Origin: an uncultured bacterium
GTDB taxonomy: Bacteria; Bdellovibrionota_C; UBA2361; CALJRW01
Direction: 5' to 3'
Assembly (NCBI GenBank): GCA_937976335.1
Contig: CALJRW010000147.1
Location: 1 to 62,479, forward strand
Length of the DNA stretch: 62,479 bases
In this document: piece after piece, positions 35,351 through 44,389 of the stretch
Position numbering within the stretch: the stretch's first letter is position 1
Layout: each line of letters starts with the position of its first letter
Made by a program: the position numbers and the translations under genes
The notes under the pieces: generated by a model
Seen by the model: only the letters and a program-made list of their open reading frames with translations
The model's database searches: none
Told to the model about the DNA's origin: nothing

Positions 35351-38284
35351 TTAGTTTCTACAACTATAACCACTTCTAATTATTTTTTTAGAGTCAGTAG
35401 CTAATCTCTTACGTAGTTTTGTCATTTTTTTAATCTTTTTCTTAGCTTTATTATTAGCCTTAACAGACAATCTTGACGAATACTTTTTGAGCGCTTTATT
35501 AGTGCGATTCATTATTATTTTCAAAGATTTGTCATATGAAGCTTCATCTGTACTAAAATCTACTGGCACACAACTTAAAGTTGGTTTTTCGCAACTAAAA
35601 ATATCAGCAGGACTTTGAATTCCATCAACGGGATGAGTCCAAAGAATACCCCAAGCAAAGAGCCCCTCTTCTTCATTTTTAGTAGACAAACCTTTTAAGC
35701 TTTTAACAATTTTCTTAGTTATTAAGCCTTTCTTTCTAAGAGAAGATCTTATTATTCTAAAAACGCTATTCGACCTTGTTGCAAGCTCTTTAATAGCATT
35801 ATCCAGTTCTTGCAAATCTTCAGTTTGAGCATGCTGCGTACAACATGCAGACATTCCACCTATACTCGGATCACATACATCAGAAATACTATTATCTTCA
35901 GTACAAATAGGACTACATCCATCAGCTGGAACAGTATTTCCATCATCACATGCTTCACCAGAATCAAGAACACCATCACCACAAATCTCTTCTTTGCTAC
36001 AATTATTTATACAACCGTCACCACTAACAGTGTTTCCATCATCACAAGCTTCTCCAGCATCAAGAATGCTATTCCCACATCTTTCTTCTTGACATGTAGC
36101 ATTACAACCATCACCACTTGTTGTATTGCCATCATCGCAAACTTCACCTGTGTCAATTATTGAATCACCACAAACTTCTATTTTAGTACAATCTGTACTA
36201 CAACCATCTCCACCAACAGTGTTTCCATCATCACATGCTTCGCCTTCATCTATTAAGCTATCTCCACATATTTCTATTTTAGAACAGTCTGCATTACAAC
36301 CGTCTCCAGAAGTATTGTTTCCATCATCACAAACTTCACCTGTGTCAATTATTGAATCACCACAAATTTCTATTTTAGTACAATCTGCACTACAACCATC
36401 TCCACCAACAGTATTACCATCATCACATGCTTCACCTTCATCTTCTACACTATTTCCACAACCTTCAAGTTGGCAAGTAGCGGAACAACCATCTCCACCT
36501 ATCGTGTTATTATCATCACAAGTCTCCCCAGGATCTAAATGATTATCTCCACAAATTGACTCATAAAACCCAAAATCAAAACTAAAATCTTCAGGACTAT
36601 CCCCATTACTAAGATCAGGACCCATGGCTAAAATAGTAGGAACAGAAGCAACTAAGATGCCGTCATTATCTAAATCATCAGTAGTACTATTAAGACTAGT
36701 TAATACAAAACCATTTAATGGAGCTCCAGAATTAAAACTCGCAACATCTATTTCAATTCTATATTTACCCTCAGGTTGAGTCATAAAGTAATACTCTCCA
36801 TCACTATTTGTTGTTGTTGTAGCTAAAAGCGTGTCTGTAATAGCATCAAATAAGTGCATGGTGATATTAGGCACTGGAGCTTCATTCGAATCTTGAATTC
36901 CATCCTTATCTGTATCAAACCAAACATAATTTCCTACTTTAACACAATTAAATACATCAACATCTCCTCCATTACCTTTTGCATCAGCATTATTGTCATC
37001 AAAAATACTAGTATCATAAATAAATTGAGAAAATTTCATTGAAGACTCTCTTGTATGCGGTGTGTCTTTTAATGTTTCTAGATCGTATCCAACAACTCCC
37101 CATTTACTCGTTTCTGCATGTAAATCACCTCCAGACATAAATAGCTTATCTTGATCATATGGATATGTATTCCAAGCCATCCCTCCAGTAGCTGAACCAT
37201 CTTTTTCTAGATTACAAGCATCTCCTGTTTCATATACACAATGTCCTACAGAACTAATTACTTCTGGCGACCAATTACCAGCAACTTTTTTAAATACATA
37301 ATCAGCAGCGCTGTGATTATGTAAAAAAGAACCATTAGAAATATTCAAAAGATATGAAACACAATTTGAAAAACTACCAATTGCCATCTTTCCATCATTT
37401 CTAAAATCTATATCAGCAGACATTGCGCAACCATTATTAGAAAATGCATCATCAAAAAAGAAATTTATTTCTTCTGTGTCTGAAGAAGGATCCATTACAC
37501 CAGTATTCGGATTTATAGCTACCGATCTAACAACAAGAGAACCTTGCGTCGCTCCACTAGAATTTGCATTGACAGGAGAAGTAGCATCCCAAACTGTATA
37601 ATATAGTCGCTCTTTATAAATATCTAAACCAAAAGGTTTAGCTTGAAAGTCAGCAATATTGCCTGAAGTTACACCTAACACTCGCGGATCTGGCCTATAG
37701 GTGCTTTTTAATGCCGCATCAGAAGCATTTAATTGATAAATCGTACCATTAAACATATTCACAACATACATGCTGTTAGTAGATCTATCATATGTAATAC
37801 CGCCTAAACCTGAATCGCCAGTATCATTACCTTCTTGAGGAAGAACTGTCCAAACTGACGGAGCACCAGATACTGCATCTAACTTATAAATAGCTCCAGA
37901 ACCACCAAGACTCCCAAATGTATGAACTGGAAACCACTCACCAAATCTACCAGAAGACAAACCGGATGCTGAAAGAAAAATATTTCCATGATGATCAAAT
38001 TCAGAAAAATATAAGTTTCCTAATTTCTCTATTGTCCAATCAGGATGATGAAATTTCGCAGGAGAATGTGTATTAGTAGAATACTCTAAATCTCTCGTAT
38101 CCCAAAGTGTTAAGGCATACTTAGGATTGGCATTTAGATAACTATCATGCAGTGTAACTGTGTTATACGTGTTAACTAAAGCCTTAGTATTTCTCGCCGT
38201 ACAATGCTCCTGTGTATGAGCCACCTTAACAGCGCATAATACCACAATTAGGCATGCTAAAATTATATTTTTAATGTTATTCAT
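35351..38284 (-). CDS. large secreted propeller protein with SdrD-B and seven DUF4215 Cys-rich repeats
   Basis: A 977-residue exported protein. The start at ATG 38284 is supported by AGGAAG seven bases upstream and a signal peptide (MNNIKNIILACLIVVLCAVK); a longer frame to 38335 lacks both. Residues ~20-440 look like a beta-propeller (LGGITYDRSTNSMYVVNMFN, GGMAWNTYPYDQDKLF). Next is an SdrD B-like Ig domain (KVGNYVWFDTDKDGIQDSNE), then seven ~33-residue repeats of the form CGDxxxDxGExCDDGNTxxGDGCxxxC (DUF4215, Myxococcus cysteine-rich repeat). The C-terminal ~150 residues are helical and basic. Likely surface-attached or secreted adhesin or matrix protein. It heads a run of three secreted-protein genes. 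Confidence 0.82.
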   Translation of the reverse strand: MNNIKNIILACLIVVLCAVKVAHTQEHCTARNTKALVNTYNTVTLHDSYLNANPKYALTLWDTRDLEYSTNTHSPAKFHHPDWTIEKLGNLYFSEFDHHGNIFLSASGLSSGRFGEWFPVHTFGSLGGSGAIYKLDAVSGAPSVWTVLPQEGNDTGDSGLGGITYDRSTNSMYVVNMFNGTIYQLNASDAALKSTYRPDPRVLGVTSGNIADFQAKPFGLDIYKERLYYTVWDATSPVNANSSGATQGSLVVRSVAINPNTGVMDPSSDTEEINFFFDDAFSNNGCAMSADIDFRNDGKMAIGSFSNCVSYLLNISNGSFLHNHSAADYVFKKVAGNWSPEVISSVGHCVYETGDACNLEKDGSATGGMAWNTYPYDQDKLFMSGGDLHAETSKWGVVGYDLETLKDTPHTRESSMKFSQFIYDTSIFDDNNADAKGNGGDVDVFNCVKVGNYVWFDTDKDGIQDSNEAPVPNITMHLFDAITDTLLATTTTNSDGEYYFMTQPEGKYRIEIDVASFNSGAPLNGFVLTSLNSTTDDLDNDGILVASVPTILAMGPDLSNGDSPEDFSFDFGFYESICGDNHLDPGETCDDNNTIGGDGCSATCQLEGCGNSVEDEGEACDDGNTVGGDGCSADCTKIEICGDSIIDTGEVCDDGNNTSGDGCNADCSKIEICGDSLIDEGEACDDGNTVGGDGCSTDCTKIEVCGDSIIDTGEVCDDGNTTSGDGCNATCQEERCGNSILDAGEACDDGNTVSGDGCINNCSKEEICGDGVLDSGEACDDGNTVPADGCSPICTEDNSISDVCDPSIGGMSACCTQHAQTEDLQELDNAIKELATRSNSVFRIIRSSLRKKGLITKKIVKSLKGLSTKNEEEGLFAWGILWTHPVDGIQSPADIFSCEKPTLSCVPVDFSTDEASYDKSLKIIMNRTNKALKKYSSRLSVKANNKAKKKIKKMTKLRKRLATDSKKIIRSGYSCRN

Positions 38285-38459
38285 TTTTATTCTTCCTATT
38301 AAATTCATATCAATATATTTTTTTATTGTTATCACTGAGTATTAAGATGCAGAATAGAGGCAGTTAGTTTTTTAAAAAAAACAAGAAAACATACAATATA
38401 TTTATATAGTTAACATACTTTAAGTAGAAACACTCAGTAACTTTATGGTAGTTTTTTAG

Positions 38460-39407
38460 TCAATTATTCAAGATACCAATAATTTGGTTCTTTTCATTCA
38501 ATCTTGCCCAAGTCTCTCTATCTTTTAAGTAAGTAAAACGATAAGCAGTTTTTTGATCCTCTGAAGGCGCAGTTAAGTTGTATTCAAATTCATATCCTTC
38601 TATAAAGATAAATGGCGATGAAGCAACAAATTTTATTTTTTTAGCTCTATCATCACCTCTAGGACCAAGCATCTTGAGCGAAAAAATCATTTTTGGTCGA
38701 TCAATGAAGTTCCCCATAGAATTTAAACTAATCATAAACACATTTGAACTTCTAGCATGTCCTAAGAGCAATACATCTTTTCCCAAAAATTTCCCAGGCT
38801 GAATTCCAAAACCATCAAATCCAGAAAAGCTATCTTGAATCTCTTTAGTCTCTCTCGAAACACGATAAATTTTTCCAAATTCAGATTTTCTTGTACTACC
38901 CATTACAGTTGTCGCGTAAATAGAGTCATACTTACAAGAATATGAAAGGCCCATTAACCCGAAGGTAGAATTATTTTTGTCGTAATTATCAAGTGGCAGT
39001 TCTACCCAAGATTTCATAATACCAGTTATAGAATCAACCTTATAAATAGTATTAGCTTTTGATGGAGGATTATCTAACAAATTTACATTTGGAGTAGGAA
39101 TTACATATACATTACCATGCTTATCTCTTGTAATGCTTCCTAAATAACCTGCTTGCCTCCAAGAGGGATGTTGAAATGTCTCATTCTTTATTATTTTTTC
39201 TTTAGAATTTGTAATGATATAGAGGCCTTTTTTAGCTCGCAAAGCAGTACTAAGACTCGAGATAGACGGGTCAAAGCCAAATTTTTTAACAAAGCTAGGC
39301 ACTCTAATACATGAATTATCGGGTTCTAAAACTTTGAATTCAGCTAAAATACTAGTATTAAAAAAAATAACCAAAAATATAAAATAAAACTTTTCTTTTA
39401 AAGTCAT
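38460..39407 (-). CDS. secreted beta-propeller protein
   Basis: A 315-residue exported protein (signal peptide MTLKEKFYFIFLVIFFNTSI). Its sequence parallels the propeller part of the neighbouring DUF4215 protein: FQHPSWRQAGYLGSITRDKHGNVYVIP here against FHHPDWTIEKLGNLYFSEFDHHGNIFL there, and a similar YKVDSITG / GLSYSCKYDSIYATTV segment. This suggests duplication within the cluster, with loss of the SdrD-B and Cys-rich parts. Function unknown. It follows the copper-amine-oxidase-like gene by four bases, so those two are cotranscribed. Confidence 0.72.
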   Translation of the reverse strand: MTLKEKFYFIFLVIFFNTSILAEFKVLEPDNSCIRVPSFVKKFGFDPSISSLSTALRAKKGLYIITNSKEKIIKNETFQHPSWRQAGYLGSITRDKHGNVYVIPTPNVNLLDNPPSKANTIYKVDSITGIMKSWVELPLDNYDKNNSTFGLMGLSYSCKYDSIYATTVMGSTRKSEFGKIYRVSRETKEIQDSFSGFDGFGIQPGKFLGKDVLLLGHARSSNVFMISLNSMGNFIDRPKMIFSLKMLGPRGDDRAKKIKFVASSPFIFIEGYEFEYNLTAPSEDQKTAYRFTYLKDRETWARLNEKNQIIGILNN

Positions 39408-39411
39408 AATA

Positions 39412-41103
39412 TTAGCTTTTATTTATAGGATGAAACATTGGACCTCCATAACAAGGATAACTTTTAGCAACAGTAATCCCATCTTTGATTATAGAATCTG
39501 CCCAACAATATTCTTTCCCTTTTCTATCATCATTATCCATCTGAGGTACGTACCATACTACCAGTTTTTCATTATTAATATTTTCTCCATTTAGAAACTT
39601 TTCTGGCCCTTGATTATGATCTGTATTACAACAAGGACCTATTGTGATTAAATTTCTATCTCCCTCTTCATGCTTGTGTTTTGTAACATATATATATGCA
39701 TTGTCTCCTCTTCCACCATCTCCAAATTGACCTACGCTAGGTTCAATAAAATAACCTTCTTCTTTAGAGTTTATTTTATATAAGTAGCCTTTAGGCGAAT
39801 ACCGTGTCGTTTCTCCTTGTAATGACCATTGTTCATTTTTCCAAACTTGCCAATCTTGTTCTTCCCACTTTGAAAAACTCCTACTACCACTAAAAGCAAT
39901 TCTAAAAACGGGTCTATAAGTCCCATCATTCCCACAACCTCTACCAACACTTGCAGTTCTTACTCGAAATCGTCCATCATCATAAAAATCATATTTCTGA
40001 ACGTAGTTATAATTACATGGAGTTGGCCAACCTTGATTAAAATATTCCTGCGTGATTGAAAAACCACCATCAATATCTTCAACAATTGGAGGATTAACAG
40101 CAATTACTGCTGCTTGAGAAAATATTGGACAACCCACCGCATCACTATATCCAAAACCTTCAGTCCTAGAATAATTCACATGCCAGTCTACAAGTTTAAC
40201 ACTATCTAGTACTAACTTACCCTTATAACTAACATTCTTCACTTCAAGTCCATCACTAGTAGTGAGATGATAGTTTAAATTCCATTGCCCTTTCGCTAAA
40301 TTAGTTTCTTCCTCACAGAAATTATTACTCATGTTTTCATTTTGTATACTTCTTTCAGTTACAATAGGCGGACCAGCTTCGCCAACATTTGTCCATCTAA
40401 TTCCAACTAGCTTTAAATCTGTTAGATCAACCACTGCCCAGAGAGCCTTGTCTTCTTTTACAAATGTTGGAGCTACGCACAAATGCCTGCTCCTTTCACA
40501 TTTTGTTGCATTTAATGAAGTCTTAGTACTAGCCATCAGAGCTTCTGCTTCTTCTGGCTTATATCCTAAGGCTTTCTGAACTTCCATAGAGTTAGTAGCA
40601 ATATAAAGAGCTAATTTTTTTAATTTAAAATTAATATCAGGTTGTGTATCTTTGAAATACATAACTTCTACTTTTTCTTTTTCATCTATAAAAGCAACAG
40701 TAGATAAATTCAATCCAAAATTATACATCTCAACCCGATACCCACTTCCTTTTTCTTTATTTAATTCTCTCGCTTGAATTGGATATACGCCAAAAATCTG
40801 ATTTAAAAAATTTTCACCATTTGCTGTTTTAGTATATTTTAAAAACTTCTCATTCTCTAGAGCTACTATCTGTGCACGTTCTTGCTCTTTTTTAAGAGCA
40901 TCGAACTTCATGATTGGTTTTAGTTGAGATATAGTTTTTTTTATTTCTTGTTTTCTAAGGTTAATCAAATTTTTTTGATCTGCATTTGCTATCATTACAA
41001 TAGAACAAGATAAAAGAAAAAAGATAATCGCTATTCCTAACTTTTTTAGTATTTTGTCTCTATCGTTTAGTTTCAATAATTTCAGCCTGAAAATGTAGAA
41101 CAT
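39412..41103 (-). CDS. exported copper-amine-oxidase-like protein
   Basis: A 563-residue protein with an N-terminal hydrophobic export segment (residues ~20-42). The C-terminal half shows hallmarks of copper amine oxidases: WNLNYHLTTSDGLEVKNVSY, a possible catalytic-base region SDAVGCP (Asp321), TPCNYNY (Tyr365) in place of the TPQ motif T-x-x-N-Y-[DE]-Y, DFYDDGRF, and a His-x-His pair (476 and 478). Asn replaces Asp/Glu after the cofactor Tyr, and the third copper His is not obvious. Such enzymes oxidise primary amines to aldehydes, releasing H2O2. Start: ATG 41103 with GGAGAG upstream, rather than a TTG at 41136. Call is by motif only; activity is unproven. Confidence 0.55.
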   Translation of the reverse strand: MFYIFRLKLLKLNDRDKILKKLGIAIIFFLLSCSIVMIANADQKNLINLRKQEIKKTISQLKPIMKFDALKKEQERAQIVALENEKFLKYTKTANGENFLNQIFGVYPIQARELNKEKGSGYRVEMYNFGLNLSTVAFIDEKEKVEVMYFKDTQPDINFKLKKLALYIATNSMEVQKALGYKPEEAEALMASTKTSLNATKCERSRHLCVAPTFVKEDKALWAVVDLTDLKLVGIRWTNVGEAGPPIVTERSIQNENMSNNFCEEETNLAKGQWNLNYHLTTSDGLEVKNVSYKGKLVLDSVKLVDWHVNYSRTEGFGYSDAVGCPIFSQAAVIAVNPPIVEDIDGGFSITQEYFNQGWPTPCNYNYVQKYDFYDDGRFRVRTASVGRGCGNDGTYRPVFRIAFSGSRSFSKWEEQDWQVWKNEQWSLQGETTRYSPKGYLYKINSKEEGYFIEPSVGQFGDGGRGDNAYIYVTKHKHEEGDRNLITIGPCCNTDHNQGPEKFLNGENINNEKLVVWYVPQMDNDDRKGKEYCWADSIIKDGITVAKSYPCYGGPMFHPINKS

Positions 41104-41123
41104 ATAGTTATCTCTCCGCGGGC

Positions 41124-41173
41124 ATAAAACATCCAAAAATTCTTTTTTAGAAATTACTTTTTGGATTTTCTAT
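41124..41173. repeat. 51-bp palindromic repeat, copy 3
   Basis: Inverted relative to copy 1; arms ATAAAACATCCAAAAA and TTTTTGGATTTTCTAT around AGAAATTA. It lies just upstream of the copper-amine-oxidase-like gene. Confidence 0.85.
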
Positions 41174-41275
41174 ACTACGAGTATCTTTTTTTTTCTCATA
41201 GAACACAAGATCTATGCTTGTAACTATCTATAGACAAAGTCGATGATTGCATACTAATAAAACATAGCAATTATA

Positions 41276-41302
41276 CTCTAGGGAATTGAAAATTTCCTAG
41301 AG
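41276..41302. repeat. small hairpin
   Basis: CTCTAGGGAA and TTTCCTAGAG form a 10-bp stem with one mismatch and a 7-base loop. It sits 21 bases to the left of unit C in the same intergenic gap, giving a second local structure there. Confidence 0.55.
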
Positions 41303-41322
41303 TCTCCCAGAGGGACAGTAAG

Positions 41323-41398
41323 ATATACCCGTCAAAATTAGCTAAAGCCGATCAGGCTTTAGACAAAATATGGAAAAACTAAATGACGACGGGTATAT
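41323..41398. repeat. variable-stem hairpin unit C
   Basis: Outer arms ATATACCCGTC (41323-41333) and GACGGGTATAT (41388-41398) are a perfect 11-bp inverted repeat. The inner 8-bp stem CTAAAGCC / GGCTTTAG (41342-41362) has a 5-base loop, followed by ACAAAATATGGAAAAACTAA. This is the same plan as units A and B. It begins eight bases past the HAD gene stop and might also terminate that transcript. Confidence 0.8.
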
Positions 41399-41406
41399 TC
41401 AGACTT

Positions 41407-42111
41407 TCAATCTCTCAATTCCAAAAAAGAAGCAATCGAATACACGTTTTTTCTCTGTAAAAGAGGAGAATATAAAATAGATTTCCATCCTGCATTTCTT
41501 GAAGCAATATAATCAAGCTCCAAGTTATCTCCTACATAGATAATTTTTTCTCCACTTATTCCAATGCTATCTGACACTACTTCAAAAGCTCTCTTAGATG
41601 GCTTTTTAAAGCCAACATCAATACAGCTAAAAGTATATTCAAAATACTTATTAAGTCCTAATTCTTTCAAAAGACTATGAACTCGTAAATCATAATTTGA
41701 AAGAACTCCCAACACTTTTCCTTGAATTTTTAAATTTTCTAAGCACTCAATTAAATGATTGGTAATTTTTCGATATTTAACATCACTAAAAGCTTTATAA
41801 ATATCTGAATATAAGTCTTCCGAGCGAAAGCTCACATTAATTCCATTTAATACGCGCGAAAAAAATTCTTGCCAAAGTTGATCTTCTCTTTCTTTATTAG
41901 TTTGACCATTTTGACTTATATTTAAATAATCAGAAGCAAAGCCAGTCCAAATTTTCCCTATTTTTCTATTAATTGAATCAGGATTGACTGCAATACCATG
42001 TTTTTTCAAAACATCACGATAAACATGCCCATAAGTTGGAACAACTTTATAAAGGGTATTATCTGCATCAAAAAAAACAGCTTTTATTTCACCGAAGTTA
42101 AAGTCAAACAT
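41407..42111 (-). CDS. HAD-family phosphatase (subfamily IA)
   Basis: A 234-residue haloacid-dehalogenase-like hydrolase. FFDADNTLY carries the nucleophile Asp15 and acid Asp17, VLSNYDLRVH has motif II Ser, and FKKPSKRAF plus IYVGDNLELDYIASRNAG carry motifs III and IV. Substrate is unknown; sugar phosphates are plausible because it overlaps by eight bases a NahK-like sugar kinase. The two are translationally coupled. Confidence 0.88.
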   Translation of the reverse strand: MFDFNFGEIKAVFFDADNTLYKVVPTYGHVYRDVLKKHGIAVNPDSINRKIGKIWTGFASDYLNISQNGQTNKEREDQLWQEFFSRVLNGINVSFRSEDLYSDIYKAFSDVKYRKITNHLIECLENLKIQGKVLGVLSNYDLRVHSLLKELGLNKYFEYTFSCIDVGFKKPSKRAFEVVSDSIGISGEKIIYVGDNLELDYIASRNAGWKSILYSPLLQRKNVYSIASFLELRD

Positions 42112-43174
42112 ATTTCTCTATTATATTCTTAATATTTGCTTCCTGCTCTTCAATTTTCTCAGCTAACTTAAATTGATTTTTTGCTCTATCTAAATTATGT
42201 CTAGGCCTATCAATTTTAAAATACACATCTCCTTCTAGAAAATCAGTTAGAAACCTAACACCTAAAGTAAGGGCAATAATTCTAGGAGCCAAATACAGAT
42301 TTTCTATCTCAGCTTTTGTCAAACTATTTTTAAGTCCACCAACATAACCTTCTGTTAAAGCTTCAAAAAAAGCCATATCAAAATCAATCGCTCCTAAATT
42401 TTGTTCATCCTCACTTTGCGTCATACATGTTGAACGGGCAAAGTCACCAAAATCATATAAAATTGTATTTGGCATGTAAGTATCAAGATCTATTAACGAA
42501 ACTCCTAAATCAGAATTTTTATCAAAAAGAACATTATTAAATTTTAAATCGCTATGAATAATACGTTTAGGAATCACTCCTATATTTAGTAAATCAACAA
42601 TATGACTAACAAGATCCTTATTTTTATTTGCAAATTGAATTTGAGCTTCAGCAATTTTCAATAGACTTTTTTCTGCCCTATTCACACTTTCTTCTAAAGC
42701 TAGAAATCGTAGATTTGAATTATGAAAATTTGGGATAGTTTCAATAAGTTTATCTGGTTCAAGCTCATCTAAAAATTGCTGAAAGACTCCTGCAACTTTT
42801 CCTGCTTGAAATGCCTCTCGAGGTTTTTTACATATTATCTTTGTATAAGAGTTTGGTACATACTTGTATATTCGCCAGTAAGCACCCTCTTCATCCTCTA
42901 TATAACTATTCCCCTTTTTAGTGTATATAAGCTCAGGAATTTTATAAAGATTACTAGCTTTTTCTTTCATACACTCAAGGACAATTTCAATATTACCCAT
43001 CAAAGCTTTGATATCTTTAAAAACAAAAGTATTTAATTTCTGAAGTACATACAAAGGCTCTTTAGCTTTATCAACATAACAAAAAAATGTCCCATGCAAA
43101 TGTCCTATCTTATGCGCAGCAATTCTACGAATTTCTTTATCTATTTTAAATAATTCTAAAATCTTTTTTTGCAT
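42104..43174 (-). CDS. N-acetylhexosamine 1-kinase-like phosphotransferase
   Basis: A 356-residue APH-fold kinase. LQKLNTFVFKD, WRIYKYVPNSY and especially HSDLKFNNVLFD and VSLIDLDTYMPNTILYDFGDFARS match the NahK signature, which phosphorylates GlcNAc or GalNAc at C1. HSDLKFNN holds the catalytic Asp, and IDLD the metal-binding Asp. Family members otherwise include general sugar and aminoglycoside kinases, so the substrate is tentative. Its C-terminus overlaps the HAD phosphatase. A salvage role for amino sugars would fit the glycosyltransferases downstream of the S2P gene, but that is inference. Confidence 0.78.
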   Translation of the reverse strand: MQKKILELFKIDKEIRRIAAHKIGHLHGTFFCYVDKAKEPLYVLQKLNTFVFKDIKALMGNIEIVLECMKEKASNLYKIPELIYTKKGNSYIEDEEGAYWRIYKYVPNSYTKIICKKPREAFQAGKVAGVFQQFLDELEPDKLIETIPNFHNSNLRFLALEESVNRAEKSLLKIAEAQIQFANKNKDLVSHIVDLLNIGVIPKRIIHSDLKFNNVLFDKNSDLGVSLIDLDTYMPNTILYDFGDFARSTCMTQSEDEQNLGAIDFDMAFFEALTEGYVGGLKNSLTKAEIENLYLAPRIIALTLGVRFLTDFLEGDVYFKIDRPRHNLDRAKNQFKLAEKIEEQEANIKNIIEKYV

Positions 43175-43405
43175 AAAAATAATGAAAAAATTAAATTAAC
43201 AAACTCAGCTTAGAAAAACAGTTAGAAACTCTAATGTCCTTAAAATAAAAGTTTTTAAATATTTGAAAAGTAAATTAAGTATTTTCAAATAGTTAAAAAA
43301 AATTAAATAACTTAAGTGCTCACAAACAGTAAATTAAATTTCATGGTATGGTGCAAGTTGAAAAAAAATACTAGCATAGTAAAGTCTTAACTCAAGGAGT
43401 AATTA

Positions 43406-43624
43406 ATGGAAAAATACAGCGTATTAGCTACCTTAGTAGAAAAAATAGAAGTTCTATCGACAACTGACAAGCTAGAAAGAGCTGGAATATCTGTCCGAGT
43501 TGAAAGCATTAAAATAGAAGCTTCAACTGGTTCTGCACTTGGATATAGGTTAAGAGTACCTCAAAAACAAATACAAAATGCTTTAGCAGTTATCCAGGAA
43601 AACAGTTTGGGCTTAATGCACTAA
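43406..43624 (+). CDS. DUF2007-like small protein
   Basis: A 72-residue protein of alternating strands and helices. The pattern TTDKLERAGISVRVES and LRVPQKQIQNALAVIQ is what DUF2007 (putative signal-transducing, ferredoxin-like fold) shows. AAGGAG seven bases before the ATG supports expression. It stands alone, convergent with the site-2 protease gene. Confidence 0.6.
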   Translation: MEKYSVLATLVEKIEVLSTTDKLERAGISVRVESIKIEASTGSALGYRLRVPQKQIQNALAVIQENSLGLMH

Positions 43625-43694
43625 CTCAAAACATACGTAGTTAAATATAACAGTCTATCTATTGAAAAATTAGTTAATACAAGATTAATCTAAT

Positions 43695-44345
43695 CTACTT
43701 TGTAATTTCATTCAAAATAAAATTAATAACAGGATTAAGCACTAAATTAGGTATTTTGTAATAAATCAAGGCAGCAACAATAAAAAAACCAAATCTTTCA
43801 ATTTTCATAAATTGGTAAGCTAGGCTATTAGGCAGCAAACCTGTCACGATTCTTCCTCCATCTAAAGGAGGAATTGGTAGTAAATTAAAAAGCCCAAGGA
43901 CTATGTTGATAAGAATACTATAAGCTAAAAAGTTTAGAAACCAAACATAAGCTGAAGCCCATAAACTTCCTTCTAACATTAAATTTAAATTAAAAAATTT
44001 CAGCAATACAAAACAAAAAGCTGCGATCATAAAATTTGTGACAGGACCAGCTAAAGCAACCCAAAGCATTCCACGTTTAGGGTTTTTAAAATTTCTTGGA
44101 TCGACCGGTACAGGCTTTGCTGCTCCAAAAACTATTGGAGAACCTGAAAAAATTAGCAATGTTGGGAACAAGATTGTCCAAAACCAATCAATATGTTTAA
44201 TAGGATTAAGAGTTATCCTACCTCTTGATTTAGCAGTTAAATCACCAAGTTTTAAAGCAACGTAAGCATGCGCAACTTCGTGAAGCACTACTGCTATAAT
44301 TAGAGGAATCCCCATTACTGAGATATCCCATAAGTTAAAATTCAT
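43695..44345 (-). CDS. site-2 protease (M50 family)
   Basis: A 216-residue intramembrane zinc metalloprotease without extra domains, of the minimal M50B type. VLHEVAHAYVALKLGD gives HExxH at residues 22-26, and NLLPIPPLDGGRIVTG the distal Asp. About five or six hydrophobic spans. It lacks the PDZ domains of RseP, so it may cut membrane anchors of unknown factors. It lies alone between the DUF2007-like gene and the glycosyltransferases. Confidence 0.9.
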   Translation of the reverse strand: MNFNLWDISVMGIPLIIAVVLHEVAHAYVALKLGDLTAKSRGRITLNPIKHIDWFWTILFPTLLIFSGSPIVFGAAKPVPVDPRNFKNPKRGMLWVALAGPVTNFMIAAFCFVLLKFFNLNLMLEGSLWASAYVWFLNFLAYSILINIVLGLFNLLPIPPLDGGRIVTGLLPNSLAYQFMKIERFGFFIVAALIYYKIPNLVLNPVINFILNEITK

Positions 44346-44389
44346 ATACTATTTCCAAAAAATTAGAAAACACTACTTACTCTAAAAAA

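Noticed and set aside
35870..36550. Periodic sequence resembling a CRISPR-like or satellite array, with long antisense open frames
   Set aside because: The ~99-base period is that of the DUF4215 protein repeats on the minus strand. The plus-strand frames there are shadows of that coding sequence.
36854..37042. Small plus-strand frames opposite large genes (also near 2396, 15221, 31079, 42776, 50169 and others)
   Set aside because: They lie wholly opposite well-supported genes, lack ribosome binding sites and have shadow-like composition.
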